The position numbers and the translations under genes are program-made. Positions 33,513 through 42,310 of a stretch of 64,000 nt of DNA are shown here, one piece after another; position 1 is the first letter of the stretch; each line of letters begins with the position of its first letter. This stretch comes from Actinocrispum wychmicini (GTDB lineage: Bacteria; Actinomycetota; Actinomycetes; Mycobacteriales; Pseudonocardiaceae), in NCBI RefSeq assembly GCF_004345645.1, contig NZ_SLWS01000014.1:62001-126000 (forward strand), given 5' to 3'. The notes beneath the pieces are model-generated. The model worked only from the letters and a program-made list of their open reading frames with translations, did not search any database and had not been told where the DNA came from.

Positions 33513-34445
33513 ATGGCGTTACGCGTCCGGCTGACCCAGGCCGATCTGGACAACGTCCGGTTCGCCGCGGGGCCCGCGCCCATCCTGGAGGCGATCCTGG
33601 CGTTCGCGTCGTTCGAGCGCCGCACACCGACCCGTACCACGCTGCCGCCGACGATCCGTCCGCTGTTCTCGCTGGTCCGTGACGCGCGTGGCCCGGTGTT
33701 CCTCGACCCGTTCGTCGCCGACCCCCAATGGGGCCTCGAACTCGTGCGGTCGGCGCCCAAGGCCCTGATCCGCGAGGACATGGAGCGGATGTGGTGCGTG
33801 AAGCCGCCGTTGTGGCTGCGCAACCTCGCCGACGGCGACTCCGAGCAACGTCAAGTGGTCGGCACGGCCGTGCGGTACTGGTACCAGCGCGTCATCGAGC
33901 CCCAACGGCACCGAATCGAGCAGGTGTTCCAGCACGACATCGCCATGCGCACCCCGACCATGCGTGACGTGGGCGTCGTCGGCCTGCTCAACAGCATCCA
34001 CCCGAACCTGACGTACCACGACGGCGTGCTGACCATGCCGCATCCCCTGGACATCACCTGTGACCTGGAAGGGCAGGGCTTTGAGTTGCGACCGACAACA
34101 CAGTGGGCGGGCCGGCCGTTGTGGTCGTGGTCGTCCGACGACCCGTCCCGCTTCGCGCTGCACTATCCGGCGTTGAGCGAGCGCACCCGGACCGTGCAGC
34201 AACCCACCGAGCAGGCGTTGGCCAAACTGGTCGGCGAGACCCGCGCGGCCGTCATGCACGCCCTGAAGAGCCCGTTGTCCACCGGCGAACTGGCCGAACG
34301 GGTGGGGGTCAGCATCTCGTCGGCGTCCCAGCACGCCTGTGTGCTGCGGGACGTCGGCCTGGTCCGAAGCGTCCGCGACGGCCAGAAGGTGACGCACAGC
34401 CTCACCATGCGCGGGATGACCCTGCTCGGCTTCGGCCAGGTGTGA
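33513..34445 (+). CDS. ArsR-like winged-helix regulator with an N-terminal domain
   Basis: A 310-residue protein starting MALRVRLTQADLDNVRFA, after GGGAGGGG. Residues 1-230 form an uncharacterised region shared with the protein at 36318-37262. Residues about 235-310 are a winged HTH: ETRAAVMHALKSPLSTGELAERVG, then SSASQHACVLRDVGLVRSVRDG, the ArsR pattern. No metal-binding Cys/His is visible in the HTH. It lies between an alpha/beta hydrolase (divergent) and the TetM/OtrA-like gene, which it may regulate. Confidence 0.88.
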   Translation: MALRVRLTQADLDNVRFAAGPAPILEAILAFASFERRTPTRTTLPPTIRPLFSLVRDARGPVFLDPFVADPQWGLELVRSAPKALIREDMERMWCVKPPLWLRNLADGDSEQRQVVGTAVRYWYQRVIEPQRHRIEQVFQHDIAMRTPTMRDVGVVGLLNSIHPNLTYHDGVLTMPHPLDITCDLEGQGFELRPTTQWAGRPLWSWSSDDPSRFALHYPALSERTRTVQQPTEQALAKLVGETRAAVMHALKSPLSTGELAERVGVSISSASQHACVLRDVGLVRSVRDGQKVTHSLTMRGMTLLGFGQV

Positions 34446-34528
34446 CCCGGACCCGGGTAATTCAGTTGTCGGCCTGAGCGGCTGTGTGCTGCACTGCCGG
34501 CGAACGTCCGTCGAGATAGGAGAGGCCC

Positions 34529-34639
34529 ATGCGGTGCGAGTTCATGTTCCCCCAGCAGGTCTCTGACACCTATCCCGAGGACATGAACTTTGACGCGTAC
34601 CTTGAACCTGGGCATCGTGGCGCATGTCGACGCCGGTAA
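34529..34639 (+). other. Short upstream reading frame overlapping the TetM-like gene
   Basis: A 36-codon frame ([20 protein letters not shown]...) with a GGAGAGG-type ribosome site. It overlaps the first 50 bases of the TetM/OtrA-like gene in another frame. Translating it would affect access to the main start, so it may act as a leader peptide. tetM in firmicutes is controlled by a leader-peptide attenuator, but no attenuator hairpin pair was identified here. Confidence 0.3.
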
Positions 34640-36314
34640 GACGAGCCTGACCGAGCGGCTGCTGTACGCCGCCGGCGTGATCGACACGGTCGGCAGCGTC
34701 GACAAAGGCAGTACCCAGACCGACTCGCTGGACCTGGAACGCCAGCGCGGCATCACCATCAAGGCGGCGGTGGTGTCGTTCACGCTCGGCGACGTCACGG
34801 TCAACCTGATCGACACCCCCGGCCACCCGGACTTCATCGCCGAGGTGGAGCGGGTGCTGAACGTCCTGGACGGCGCCGTTCTGGTGGTGTCCGCTGTGGC
34901 GGGTGTGCAGGCGCAGACCCGGGTGCTGATGCGGGCGCTGCACCGGCTGGGCATTCCCACGCTGGTCTTCGTGAACAAGATGGACCGGCCGGGCGCCCAG
35001 GGCGAGGCGTTGCTGCCGAGCCTGGCCGAGCGGCTCGCCCCGGCGGTCATCGACCGTGGGTCGGTGTTCTTCGGCTCGGCCATCACCGGCCAGGGGATCA
35101 CCGAACTGGTCGACGGCATCACGAACCTGCTGCCGGCCGCGGCCGGCGACGGTCCGGTGTCGGGCATGGTGTTCAAGGTCGAACGCGGCAAGGCGGGGGA
35201 GAAGATCGCGTACGTCCGGATGTTCGCCGGCTCGATCCGGGTGCGGGAACGGCTGGACTGCGGGAAAGTCACCGCTCTCGCCGTCTTCGACCACGGCACG
35301 GCCGTGCGGCGACCGGTGGTGACGGCGGGCGAGATCGCCAAGGTGTGGGGCCTGGACGTCCGGATCGGCGACAGCGTAGGCGAACCACGACGTGGGCAGC
35401 GCCGGCATTTCTCGCCACCGACCCTGGAGACGGTCGTCGTCCCGGCGCGGCCGGCCGAGCGGGGTGCGCTGCACGCCGCGCTGGCCCAGCTCGCCGAGCA
35501 GGATCCGTTGATCAACCTGCGCCTGGACGAGCTGCGCGAGGAGACCGCCCTGTCGCTGTACGGCGAGGTCCAGAAGGAGGTCATCCAGGCGACTTTGGTG
35601 GCCGACTACGGCATCGAGGCGGTGTTCCGCGAGACCACGATGATCTGCGTCGAACGCCTCAACGGCACCGGCGCGGCGGTCGAGCACGTGGGCGGGTCCG
35701 GGAACCCGTTCTACGCCACGGTCGGCCTGCGAATCGAACAGTCCGCAATAGACAGTGGGGTGACCTACCGGCTGGGCGTCGAGTTGGGCGCCATGCCGCT
35801 CGCGTATTTCGCCGCGATCGAGGAGACCGTCCGGAGCACCCTCGACCAGGGCATTCACGGCTGGCGGGTGACCGACTGCGTGGTCACCGTGACGCACGTG
35901 AAGTTCGTGCCGCCGATCACCGCGGCCGCGGACTTCCGCAACCTCACGCCGTTGGTCCTGATGGCCGCGCTGGCCCGAGCCGGCACCACCGTGCACGAAC
36001 CCACCCACAGTTTCCGCCTGGAGGTCCCGGCGGACGTACTCGGGCAGGTGCTGGCGGCCCTGGCCCGGCTGCGGGCCGTTCCGCGGACGACTGCCGTGAC
36101 AGGGGCTTCCGCGCTCGTCGAAGGCGGCATTCCGGCGACGAACGTGCATGGCCTGCAACGTGAACTGCCGGCGTTGACCCGTGGCGAAGGCGTGCTGGAG
36201 TCCACATTCGACACCTACGAACCGGTCAACGGGATCATCCCCCGTCGGCCGCGTTCGGATCACAACCCGTTGCACCGCAAGGAGTATCTGCTGCACGTGG
36301 TCCGTCGCACCTGA
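34590..36314 (+). CDS. Ribosomal-protection-type GTPase (TetM/OtrA-like)
   Basis: A 574-residue translation GTPase related to EF-G. G-motifs are [15 protein letters not shown] (G1), [11 protein letters not shown] (G2), [18 protein letters not shown] (G3), [10 protein letters not shown] (G4) and FGSAITGQG (G5); domain IV-V follow, with VTHVKFVPP and the C-terminal [19 protein letters not shown]. Resistance-type members (TetM, OtrA) are about 640-660 residues; this is shorter. The TTG start is set by GAGG nine bases upstream. Family membership does not prove resistance. Two paralogous HTH regulators flank the gene. Confidence 0.85.
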   Translation: MTRTLNLGIVAHVDAGKTSLTERLLYAAGVIDTVGSVDKGSTQTDSLDLERQRGITIKAAVVSFTLGDVTVNLIDTPGHPDFIAEVERVLNVLDGAVLVVSAVAGVQAQTRVLMRALHRLGIPTLVFVNKMDRPGAQGEALLPSLAERLAPAVIDRGSVFFGSAITGQGITELVDGITNLLPAAAGDGPVSGMVFKVERGKAGEKIAYVRMFAGSIRVRERLDCGKVTALAVFDHGTAVRRPVVTAGEIAKVWGLDVRIGDSVGEPRRGQRRHFSPPTLETVVVPARPAERGALHAALAQLAEQDPLINLRLDELREETALSLYGEVQKEVIQATLVADYGIEAVFRETTMICVERLNGTGAAVEHVGGSGNPFYATVGLRIEQSAIDSGVTYRLGVELGAMPLAYFAAIEETVRSTLDQGIHGWRVTDCVVTVTHVKFVPPITAAADFRNLTPLVLMAALARAGTTVHEPTHSFRLEVPADVLGQVLAALARLRAVPRTTAVTGASALVEGGIPATNVHGLQRELPALTRGEGVLESTFDTYEPVNGIIPRRPRSDHNPLHRKEYLLHVVRRT

Positions 36315-36317
36315 GCG

Positions 36318-37262
36318 CTACCCGCTGAGCAGTGACCTGCCCAGCGGGGTCAGCGTGTGGATCACGGCGTTCTTGGCGCGTCTGGTCCGGACCAGGCCCG
36401 CGTCGCGCAGGATCGACGCGTGGTAGCTCGCCGAGGCCGCCGAGATCCCGGCGTGCTCGCTGAGCTCGGTCGTGGTGCACCCGCGGGCGATCGCCCGCAG
36501 GATCCGTGCCCGGGTGGTGCCGAGCAACGCCCCCAGCTCACCGCCGGCCTGCTCGGCCGGTGCCGTCCGGCCGATCGGGTACACCAGCACGGGCGGCAGG
36601 TCGGGGTCGGCGAGCATGGTCGGCGCCAGATGGCAGAAGAACGACGGGACCAGGCGCAGCCCCCGCCCCGCCAGCTTGAGGTCGCCGGACACGTGGTCGC
36701 CGAGCACCTCCAGGACCGGCGGCTGCCAGCGGACCCCGGGGTGCAGCGTGCTCAGGGCGAAGCCGAGCCCGTTGTTCACCGCCGCCCACGCGCGCTCCAC
36801 CCGGTCGGTGTGCACCTGCTGGGCCATCCGCGGCCAGAACGGCTCCAGCGCGGTCCGATAGTAGGTCTGCAGTGACCTGGCCAGCCCGTGCAGCGCCCGG
36901 CCGCCGTCGGCCAGGGTCCGCGCCCACTCCGGGACCGGCCGGTCGCCGAACAACCGGCCCAGTTCGGCCCGGACCCGGGCGCGTGGGGTGTGCGCCACCG
37001 TGTCGAACGCCGCCTCCGGGCCCATGGCACCTTCGTCCGGCGTGAGGAAGTCGGGGGAGTAGCCCACCGGCGGCGCGATCGCCAGCAGCGCCCGCACGCC
37101 CGCGTCCAGCGTGAACTGGCCGCGCCACCACCGGGTGACCCGGTCGTCCCGCCCGTCCTGCAACGCGTGCAGGCTCAGCAACACCTCCCACGCCGGGTCC
37201 GGCGCCTCGGCGAACGTCGTCCGCGCGAGGTCCGCGCCCGAGAAGTGCACTCTCAGCGCCAT
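36318..37262 (-). CDS. ArsR-like winged-helix regulator, paralogue of the 33513 gene
   Basis: A 314-residue protein starting MALRVHFSGADLARTTFAE, with the same architecture as the gene at 33513: a long N-terminal region and a C-terminal winged HTH (LLGTTRARILRAIARGCTTTELSEHAGISAASASYHASILRDAGLVR). The first residues (MALRV..ADL) and the HTH are clearly similar. Its stop is four bases from the stop of the convergent TetM-like gene. The two paralogues bracketing that gene suggests a duplicated regulator/target block. Confidence 0.85.
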   Translation of the reverse strand: MALRVHFSGADLARTTFAEAPDPAWEVLLSLHALQDGRDDRVTRWWRGQFTLDAGVRALLAIAPPVGYSPDFLTPDEGAMGPEAAFDTVAHTPRARVRAELGRLFGDRPVPEWARTLADGGRALHGLARSLQTYYRTALEPFWPRMAQQVHTDRVERAWAAVNNGLGFALSTLHPGVRWQPPVLEVLGDHVSGDLKLAGRGLRLVPSFFCHLAPTMLADPDLPPVLVYPIGRTAPAEQAGGELGALLGTTRARILRAIARGCTTTELSEHAGISAASASYHASILRDAGLVRTRRAKNAVIHTLTPLGRSLLSG

Positions 37263-37291
37263 GGTGCCCTCATGACCCGAGTTTAAATGTT

Positions 37292-37930
37292 TCAAGCACG
37301 GCAGCTGATCTCCATACCGTCCTCGACCGGGAAGTCGACCGACACGTATCCGTTGCCGGGGGTGCGGACGTAGTCCAGGTACTCGGCCATGGTGGCCATC
37401 GTGGTGTCGTCGGCCACGACCAGCGCGCCGGGCGTGAGCCGTGGTTCCAGCGACCGCAGGACGGGCAGGCACAGGTCCTTCCAGCCGTCCAACAGCACCA
37501 ACCCGATCGGTCCGGGGACGGCGTCGAGCGTCGACCGCGCGTCGCCGTGCAGGATCGTGACGTGGTCGGCTAGGCCGGCCTCGGCGAGGACGTCCTGGGC
37601 GGCGGCGAGCTTGGTCGCGCTCATCTCGGTGCCGTACACGTGGCCCACGCCGTTGTCGGCGACCGCGGCGGCCAGGTAGAGCGTGGAAATCCCGTATGAC
37701 GTGCCGAACTCGACGACCGTCTCCGGCCGGGCGGCCCGGATCAGCGAGTACAGCAGTTCGCCGCCGCGCGCGGAGATCGGCATGTAGATGTCGGCCATGA
37801 GGTCGGCGAGTTCCTGAGCGTCGGCGCCGGCAGGGATAGCGCGGTGGGGCGCGCGCTCGTCGGCATCGGCGGCGCCATGCAGACGGGTGAGGACATCGCG
37901 GACTGTCGGTGTGCTGAGGGTGTTGGTCAT
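37292..37930 (-). CDS. O-methyltransferase (CCoAOMT-like)
   Basis: A 212-residue SAM methyltransferase. Motif I is VVEFGTSYGISTLYLAAAV, followed by TEMSATKLAAAQDVLAEAGL, TILHGDARSTLDAVPGPIGLVLLDGWKDLCLPVL and VVADDTTM, the pattern of cation-dependent O-methyltransferases, with the metal Asp in LLDGWKD and DD in VVADD. Substrate probably a catechol-like acceptor; uncertain. Divergent from a TetR gene with 56 bp between them that carry a strong dyad. Confidence 0.88.
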   Translation of the reverse strand: MTNTLSTPTVRDVLTRLHGAADADERAPHRAIPAGADAQELADLMADIYMPISARGGELLYSLIRAARPETVVEFGTSYGISTLYLAAAVADNGVGHVYGTEMSATKLAAAQDVLAEAGLADHVTILHGDARSTLDAVPGPIGLVLLDGWKDLCLPVLRSLEPRLTPGALVVADDTTMATMAEYLDYVRTPGNGYVSVDFPVEDGMEISCRA

Positions 37931-37938
37931 GGCCTCTA

Positions 37939-37969
37939 CGTTAGACGCAACGTTGCGTTATGTCTAACG
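37939..37969. promoter_or_regulatory. Operator-like dyad between O-methyltransferase and TetR genes
   Basis: CGTTAGAC (37939-37946) and GTCTAACG (37962-37969) form an inverted repeat with an overall span of 31 bp. Inside it lies the perfect 14-bp palindrome ACGCAACGTTGCGT (37945-37958). It occupies most of the 56-bp gap and should bind the adjacent TetR protein. Confidence 0.65.
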
Positions 37970-37986
37970 CGCGGTAGGCTCACCGC

Positions 37987-38583
37987 ATGACGGGCACACA
38001 TCACGGAAACCGGTACGGGCGCAGCGAGGAGGCCCGGCAAGCGGTCCTGCACGCGGCCGACGACCTGCTGGTGGAGCGCGGGTTCGCCGGTGTCACGATC
38101 GAGGGTGTGGCGGCCCGCGCCGGCGTGGCCAAGCAGACCATCTACCGCTGGTGGTCGTCCAAGGTGGACATCCTGCTGGACACGTTGATCGACGACATGG
38201 CCAAGGAGTTGACCCCGCGCGACCACGGCGACGTAAGCCGTGACCTGCGTGCCCACCTGCACAAAGTGGCCCTCTTCCTGACCCGGGCGGACGCCGGAGC
38301 GGTGTTCCGGGCGTTGGTCGGCCACGCCCAGCACGACCCGGCGATGGCCGCCCGGCTGCGCGCCGACTACCTCAGCCAGCAACGCGCACGTGACCGGATC
38401 CCCTTGGAGCGCGCGGTCGAGCGCGGCGAGCTTTCGTCCGAAACGGACATCGAGGTCGCGTTGGACGAACTGCTCGGCCCGGTGCACTACCGGGTGCTGG
38501 TCACCGGCGAGCCCGTCCCGCGCAAGTTCACCGACCACCTCGTGGACCAATTCCTGGTGCGGTACGGCACCGGCCGGGGATAA
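37987..38583 (+). CDS. TetR-family transcriptional regulator
   Basis: A 198-residue repressor with EARQAVLHAADDLLVERGFAGVTIEGVAARAGVAKQTIYRWWSSKVDILL, a textbook TetR HTH, and a TetR_C-like domain (VALFLTRADAGAVFRALVGHAQ). It is divergent from the O-methyltransferase gene and likely represses both through the dyad at 37939-37969. Confidence 0.9.
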   Translation: MTGTHHGNRYGRSEEARQAVLHAADDLLVERGFAGVTIEGVAARAGVAKQTIYRWWSSKVDILLDTLIDDMAKELTPRDHGDVSRDLRAHLHKVALFLTRADAGAVFRALVGHAQHDPAMAARLRADYLSQQRARDRIPLERAVERGELSSETDIEVALDELLGPVHYRVLVTGEPVPRKFTDHLVDQFLVRYGTGRG

Positions 38584-38592
38584 CCTGGGCGC

Positions 38593-39327
38593 ATGGACTG
38601 GTCGGGACACAAGCGGATCGCGGTGCTCACAGGCGCCGGCATCTCCACGGACTCCGGGATCCCGGACTACCGCGGCCCGGACGGTGTGTGGACGCGCAAT
38701 CCGGGCGAGATGAACACGTTCACCCTGGACACGTTCCTGCGTGACGCGGAGACCCGGCAACGGTTCTGGTCGACGTACGTCGACCACGCCGCCTGGCACG
38801 CACAGCCGAACGACGCCCACCGCGCGCTGGCCGGCCTGGCGGAGTCCGACAGGGCCGTGCGGGTGCTGACGCAGAACATCGACGGGCTGCACCAGAAAGC
38901 CGGCCTGCCGGCCCGGAAAGTGTTGGAACTGCACGGAAGCATGCATTCGACCGGGTGCGTGGAATGCCGGCGCACCGGGCCGACCGCGCCCGTGCTCGAC
39001 CGGGTCCGTGCCGGTGAGACCGATCCGAAGTGCCCGGACTGCGGCGGGATCCTCAAGCTCGGTGTGATCCTGTTCGGCGAGTACCTGGACAGCGACGTGC
39101 TCGCCAGGGCCGAGAAAGTGGCCGAGGCGAGCGAGGTGTTCCTGGCCGTGGGGACGTCGCTGCAGGTGGAGCCGGTGGCATCACTGTGCGCCGTGGCCGT
39201 CACCGCCGGGGCTCGACTGGTGATCGTCAACCGCGACCCCACCCCGTACGACGACTACGCCACCGCCGTCATCCGGGACCCCATCGGCGTCGCTGTGCCC
39301 GAGATCTGCGCGGCTCTGGCCGAATAG
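38593..39327 (+). CDS. cobB: Sirtuin (NAD-dependent protein deacylase)
   Basis: A 244-residue sirtuin. Motifs are LTGAGISTDSGIPDYRG (NAD binding), TQNIDGLHQKAG, KVLELHGSMHSTGC (catalytic His), two zinc CxxC pairs (CVEC, CPDC), GVILFGEYLD and VGTSLQVEPV. It removes acyl groups from lysines, for example from acyl-CoA synthetases. It starts nine bases after the TetR gene and may be co-transcribed. Its last 147 bp overlap the convergent CopD-CtaG gene. Confidence 0.92.
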   Translation: MDWSGHKRIAVLTGAGISTDSGIPDYRGPDGVWTRNPGEMNTFTLDTFLRDAETRQRFWSTYVDHAAWHAQPNDAHRALAGLAESDRAVRVLTQNIDGLHQKAGLPARKVLELHGSMHSTGCVECRRTGPTAPVLDRVRAGETDPKCPDCGGILKLGVILFGEYLDSDVLARAEKVAEASEVFLAVGTSLQVEPVASLCAVAVTAGARLVIVNRDPTPYDDYATAVIRDPIGVAVPEICAALAE

Positions 39328-41265
39328 CGCCATCGCGACGATCAGCAGCGGCACCACGCCGGCGCCCCACGCGACGCCGCCACCGAGCCGTTGGATGTCC
39401 AGGAGGTTGCTGTTCCACCACAGGCCCAGCGTCCGGTAGAAGTGGTCGCCGATGACGGTCTGCGAGGTGAGCAACGCGGCGCCGAACAACGCGTGCCCGG
39501 GAATGGCGGTGAACACCATGGCGCGCCGCCACTTCAGCGGGATCGGCCGGGGGAACGGGTCCGCGCCGATCACCGCCCAGAAGAACAGGCAGCCGGTCAG
39601 CAGGAAGTACGCGTTCATGCCGACGTGCGCCAACGGCACGTCCAGCGACCACTCGAACAACCCGGAGAAGTACAGAACGAAGAACGACCCGACGAACAAC
39701 GCGACCACAGCCGCCGGATGCGTGAGAAACCGCGGCAGCCGCACCATCCGCGACTGGCCAACCAGCGGCGCCATCCCAGACGCCGCCACCGGAGCCGATC
39801 CTGCCGGCCCGGAATTGTCGGTCCCCAACGGTAACGTTGATCCAGGGGACCTTCGTCCTCCCTCCCCTTCGGGGTGCGCGGAAACTTCGGCGTGCGCGGA
39901 AACGCGGGTGTGGCCGGCGAGGGTCAGTGGGGCGCCGAGGACCAGGAGGATCGGCGCGAGGATGGACAGCAGCATGTTGCTGACCATGTCGACGCTGAAC
40001 ACGGCGGGCCCGTACCGGCCGATTCCGGACGATGTCGCCAGCACGACCTCGGCGCACCCGCCGAGCCACGCGATCGTCCGCGACACCGGCCAGTCCCCGC
40101 CGCGCGCCTTCAGCCGCCGTACACCGACGAGGTACAGCACGGCCATTGCGAGCGCGATCGTGCCCAGGATGAGGTCGAACCGCCAGTCCGCGAACGTGCG
40201 CGCCAGGGTGGGCGGGCCGTCCAGTCCGTACCCGATCCGGAGTTCGACGGTCGACGGGTTGCCGGCGCCGTGGTCCGGCGGCGGTGTCCGGCCGAGCGCG
40301 GTCGCCAGGCCGATGGTGATCATCATGACCAGGACCTCGAACGCGGCGAGCCGCACCAGCGCCCGCCCACTGCCGTTGTGCAGGGCTTTGAGGCCGCGTT
40401 CCCGTTGGAGGTAACCGAAGACGCCGAGCACGACCAGCGCGGCGATCTTGCCGAGCGTGAGCAGACCGTACGAGGTGGCGAACAGGTTCTGGATCTTCAG
40501 CCGTACCAACGCGTTGATCACACCGGACGCGGCCATGACGATCCAGCACACCAACGCGACCCGGGAGAACCGGTTCGCGGCCCACGCCAGGTGCTCACCC
40601 TTCCGCCGGCCGTACGCGAGCAACGCGACCAGCCCGCCGACCCACAGCGCGGCGGCAACGAGGTGCCACAGCAGGCTGGCCGTGGCCCAGTCGTGGTCGC
40701 CGCCGCTCGACGAATGCCCGCTGGCGGCCACCGGAACCAGCCCGAAAACAGCCACTCCCAACAGCACCGTCGTCGACCGCCGCAGCAGGACCCGTGACGT
40801 CGCGACAACAAGCACCACCGCGACCCCAGCCGTGAGCAACCACGCCTTCGTCTGCTCAAGAGACGCCGCAAGGTCGACGATCTTGCCGAAGTCCATGCTC
40901 CCCAACGGTTGCGTGAACGAATCCGCGACCGTGAACGGCACGGACAAGATCGCGCTCACGCACCACAACGCGGCCGCCCACCCAGCCGCGCGCAACGCCC
41001 GATACCCATCGGCCGACAGCACCCCGGACTCCTGCGCGGGCACCATGAACGCGGCGAACAACAACGACCCCACGCACAACACGCCGCCCACCTCGGCGAG
41101 AATGCGCACAACGATCAAGCCGTTCCTGGTGAACCCATCAGGCCCGCGCAGGCCCACGGCCGCGTAGTCCGTGCCAGTGAGCGCCACCAACCCGACGGCC
41201 ACCAAGCACGCCACGACCGTACCGACGAAAAGTAGAGGCCCGAGCCTGGCCCGTTGATCGATCAC
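39181..41265 (-). CDS. CopD copper-import / CtaG cytochrome oxidase assembly fusion
   Basis: A 694-residue membrane protein. The CopD part (about 20-330) has DWATASLLWHLVAAALWVGGL and FSRVALVCWIVMAASGVINALVRL; the CtaG_Cox11-like part (about 360-640) has SVDMVSNMLLSILAPILLVLGAPLTL and SFFVLYFSGLFEWSLDVPLAHVGMN, with the conserved Trp/His residues. Between them the usual short loop is replaced by about 55 polar residues (39747-39907). GTG at 41265 is the start. The C-terminal 49 residues lie opposite the sirtuin gene. Supplies copper to terminal oxidase. Confidence 0.85.
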   Translation of the reverse strand: MIDQRARLGPLLFVGTVVACLVAVGLVALTGTDYAAVGLRGPDGFTRNGLIVVRILAEVGGVLCVGSLLFAAFMVPAQESGVLSADGYRALRAAGWAAALWCVSAILSVPFTVADSFTQPLGSMDFGKIVDLAASLEQTKAWLLTAGVAVVLVVATSRVLLRRSTTVLLGVAVFGLVPVAASGHSSSGGDHDWATASLLWHLVAAALWVGGLVALLAYGRRKGEHLAWAANRFSRVALVCWIVMAASGVINALVRLKIQNLFATSYGLLTLGKIAALVVLGVFGYLQRERGLKALHNGSGRALVRLAAFEVLVMMITIGLATALGRTPPPDHGAGNPSTVELRIGYGLDGPPTLARTFADWRFDLILGTIALAMAVLYLVGVRRLKARGGDWPVSRTIAWLGGCAEVVLATSSGIGRYGPAVFSVDMVSNMLLSILAPILLVLGAPLTLAGHTRVSAHAEVSAHPEGEGGRRSPGSTLPLGTDNSGPAGSAPVAASGMAPLVGQSRMVRLPRFLTHPAAVVALFVGSFFVLYFSGLFEWSLDVPLAHVGMNAYFLLTGCLFFWAVIGADPFPRPIPLKWRRAMVFTAIPGHALFGAALLTSQTVIGDHFYRTLGLWWNSNLLDIQRLGGGVAWGAGVVPLLIVAMALFGQSRADLGHSDADGVPDDGGGVVVVRGGVAVDDHQSSPGGDGHGAQ

Positions 41266-41385
41266 GGCCCCGAGCCTAGAACCCCGCAACACACCCCCAC
41301 CAACAACACACCCCCACTATGCACCCACTGCCGCCCCACCCACTCATCCCCGCCCCCGCCCTTCTCGCCCCACCCATCCACCCTT

Positions 41386-41453
41386 GAGTCGCGCGTTCTC
41401 GGACGCCGTGTCGCGCGTTCCGGTACCGCGTGTCTCGCGTTCCCGGACGTCCG
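41386..41453. repeat. Degenerate GTCGCGCGTTC repeats before cobF
   Basis: Three copies of a unit of about 22 bp (GAGTCGCGCGTTCTCGGAC, GTGTCGCGCGTTCCGGTACC, GTGTCTCGCGTTCCCGGACG) lie between the CopD-CtaG gene and cobF. The upstream part of the gap (41280-41385) is C-rich. Role unknown. Confidence 0.5.
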
Positions 41454-42206
41454 CTAGGGGTTTCGGCGCAGGAGGTAGGTGTCCATGATCCAGCCTTTTC
41501 GGGCTCGGGCCTCAGCCCGGGCCGCCACGATCCGGTCGGCCACCTCGGCCAGCGGGCCGGCGATCAGGATCTCGTCGGGGGTGCCGAGGTAGGCACCCCA
41601 GTAGATGTCGGCTTCGTGGTCGGTGTGCTGGGTGAAGGCGGTCTGCGCGTCCAGCATCACCACGACGTCGTCCACGCCGGCCGGCCACTCGGCGGCGAGC
41701 CGGCGGCCGGTGGTGATCTGGACCGGGCGGCCGACCTGGTTGAGCGGGACGCGATGCCGGGCGGCCAGGGTCGAGACGCTGCTGATGCCGGGGATCACCT
41801 GGACGTCGAACTCCGCCCCGCGGGCGAGCAGGTCGTCCAGGATCGCGAGCGTGCTGTCGTACAACACGGGGTCGCCCCACACCAGGAACGCGCCGGTCTC
41901 GTCCGGGCCCAGACTGTCGATCATCCGCAGGCAGACGTCCGCGCGCCGACGGCGCCAGTCGTCGACCGCCTCCGCGTAGGCCGCGCTGGTCCGGTCACGG
42001 TCCGGGTCCTGGCCGCGGACCACGCGGTAGGGGCGCGACGTCGCGTAACGGGTCAGAATCTCGTGCCGCAGGTCGATGAGCTCCTGCTTGACCTCGCCCT
42101 TGTCCAGCATGAAGAACACGTCCACCCGGTTGATGGCGTTCACCGCCTGCACTGTGACGTGCTCCGGGTCACCCGCGCCGACTCCGACGACCATGATCTC
42201 GCGCAT
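41454..42206 (-). CDS. cobF: Precorrin-6A synthase (deacetylating)
   Basis: A 250-residue cobalamin-pathway methyltransferase of the precorrin family. Motifs: MREIMVVGVGAGDPEHVTVQAV (N-terminal SAM-binding), MIDSLGPDETGAFLVWGDPVLYDSTLAIL, VQVIPGISSVSTLAARHRVPL and IYWGAYLGTPDEILIAG. CobF methylates C-1 and removes acetate in aerobic corrin ring contraction. It is the only cob gene here, yet a cobalt/nickel transporter gene starts 105 bp away, divergently. No cobalamin riboswitch was seen in the gap. Confidence 0.9.
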   Translation of the reverse strand: MREIMVVGVGAGDPEHVTVQAVNAINRVDVFFMLDKGEVKQELIDLRHEILTRYATSRPYRVVRGQDPDRDRTSAAYAEAVDDWRRRRADVCLRMIDSLGPDETGAFLVWGDPVLYDSTLAILDDLLARGAEFDVQVIPGISSVSTLAARHRVPLNQVGRPVQITTGRRLAAEWPAGVDDVVVMLDAQTAFTQHTDHEADIYWGAYLGTPDEILIAGPLAEVADRIVAARAEARARKGWIMDTYLLRRNP

Positions 42207-42258
42207 GGCCGCCAGTCTGACCCATGGACTCGACCGGACCGTATTGGCCACATGTCAG

Positions 42259-42281
42259 TTGTTGCATATGACTTGTAACAA
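42259..42281. promoter_or_regulatory. Nur-like box overlapping a promoter for the nickel/cobalt transporter
   Basis: TTGCAT-ATGAC-TTGTAA (42262-42278) fits the Nur consensus tTGCaa-N5-ttGCAA with one mismatch in each arm, and extends as an imperfect inverted repeat TTGTTGCA...TTGTAACAA. The right arm doubles as a -35 (TTGTAA) 18 bp before a -10 (TACATT, 42297-42302). The start codon is eight bases after the -10, so the transcript may be leaderless. Nur is the nickel-dependent Fur-family repressor of streptomycetes. Confidence 0.5.
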
Positions 42282-42310
42282 GGCCCTGCGCGAAAGTACA
42301 TTCATGGGCC

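Noticed and set aside
34590-36314. Proven tetracycline resistance gene
   Set aside because: Only family resemblance is visible, and the protein is shorter than TetM/OtrA; resistance cannot be claimed.
42207-42310. Cobalamin riboswitch upstream of cobF or the nickel/cobalt transporter
   Set aside because: The gap is only 104 bp and lacks the B12 box; a Nur-like box and a leaderless start explain it better.
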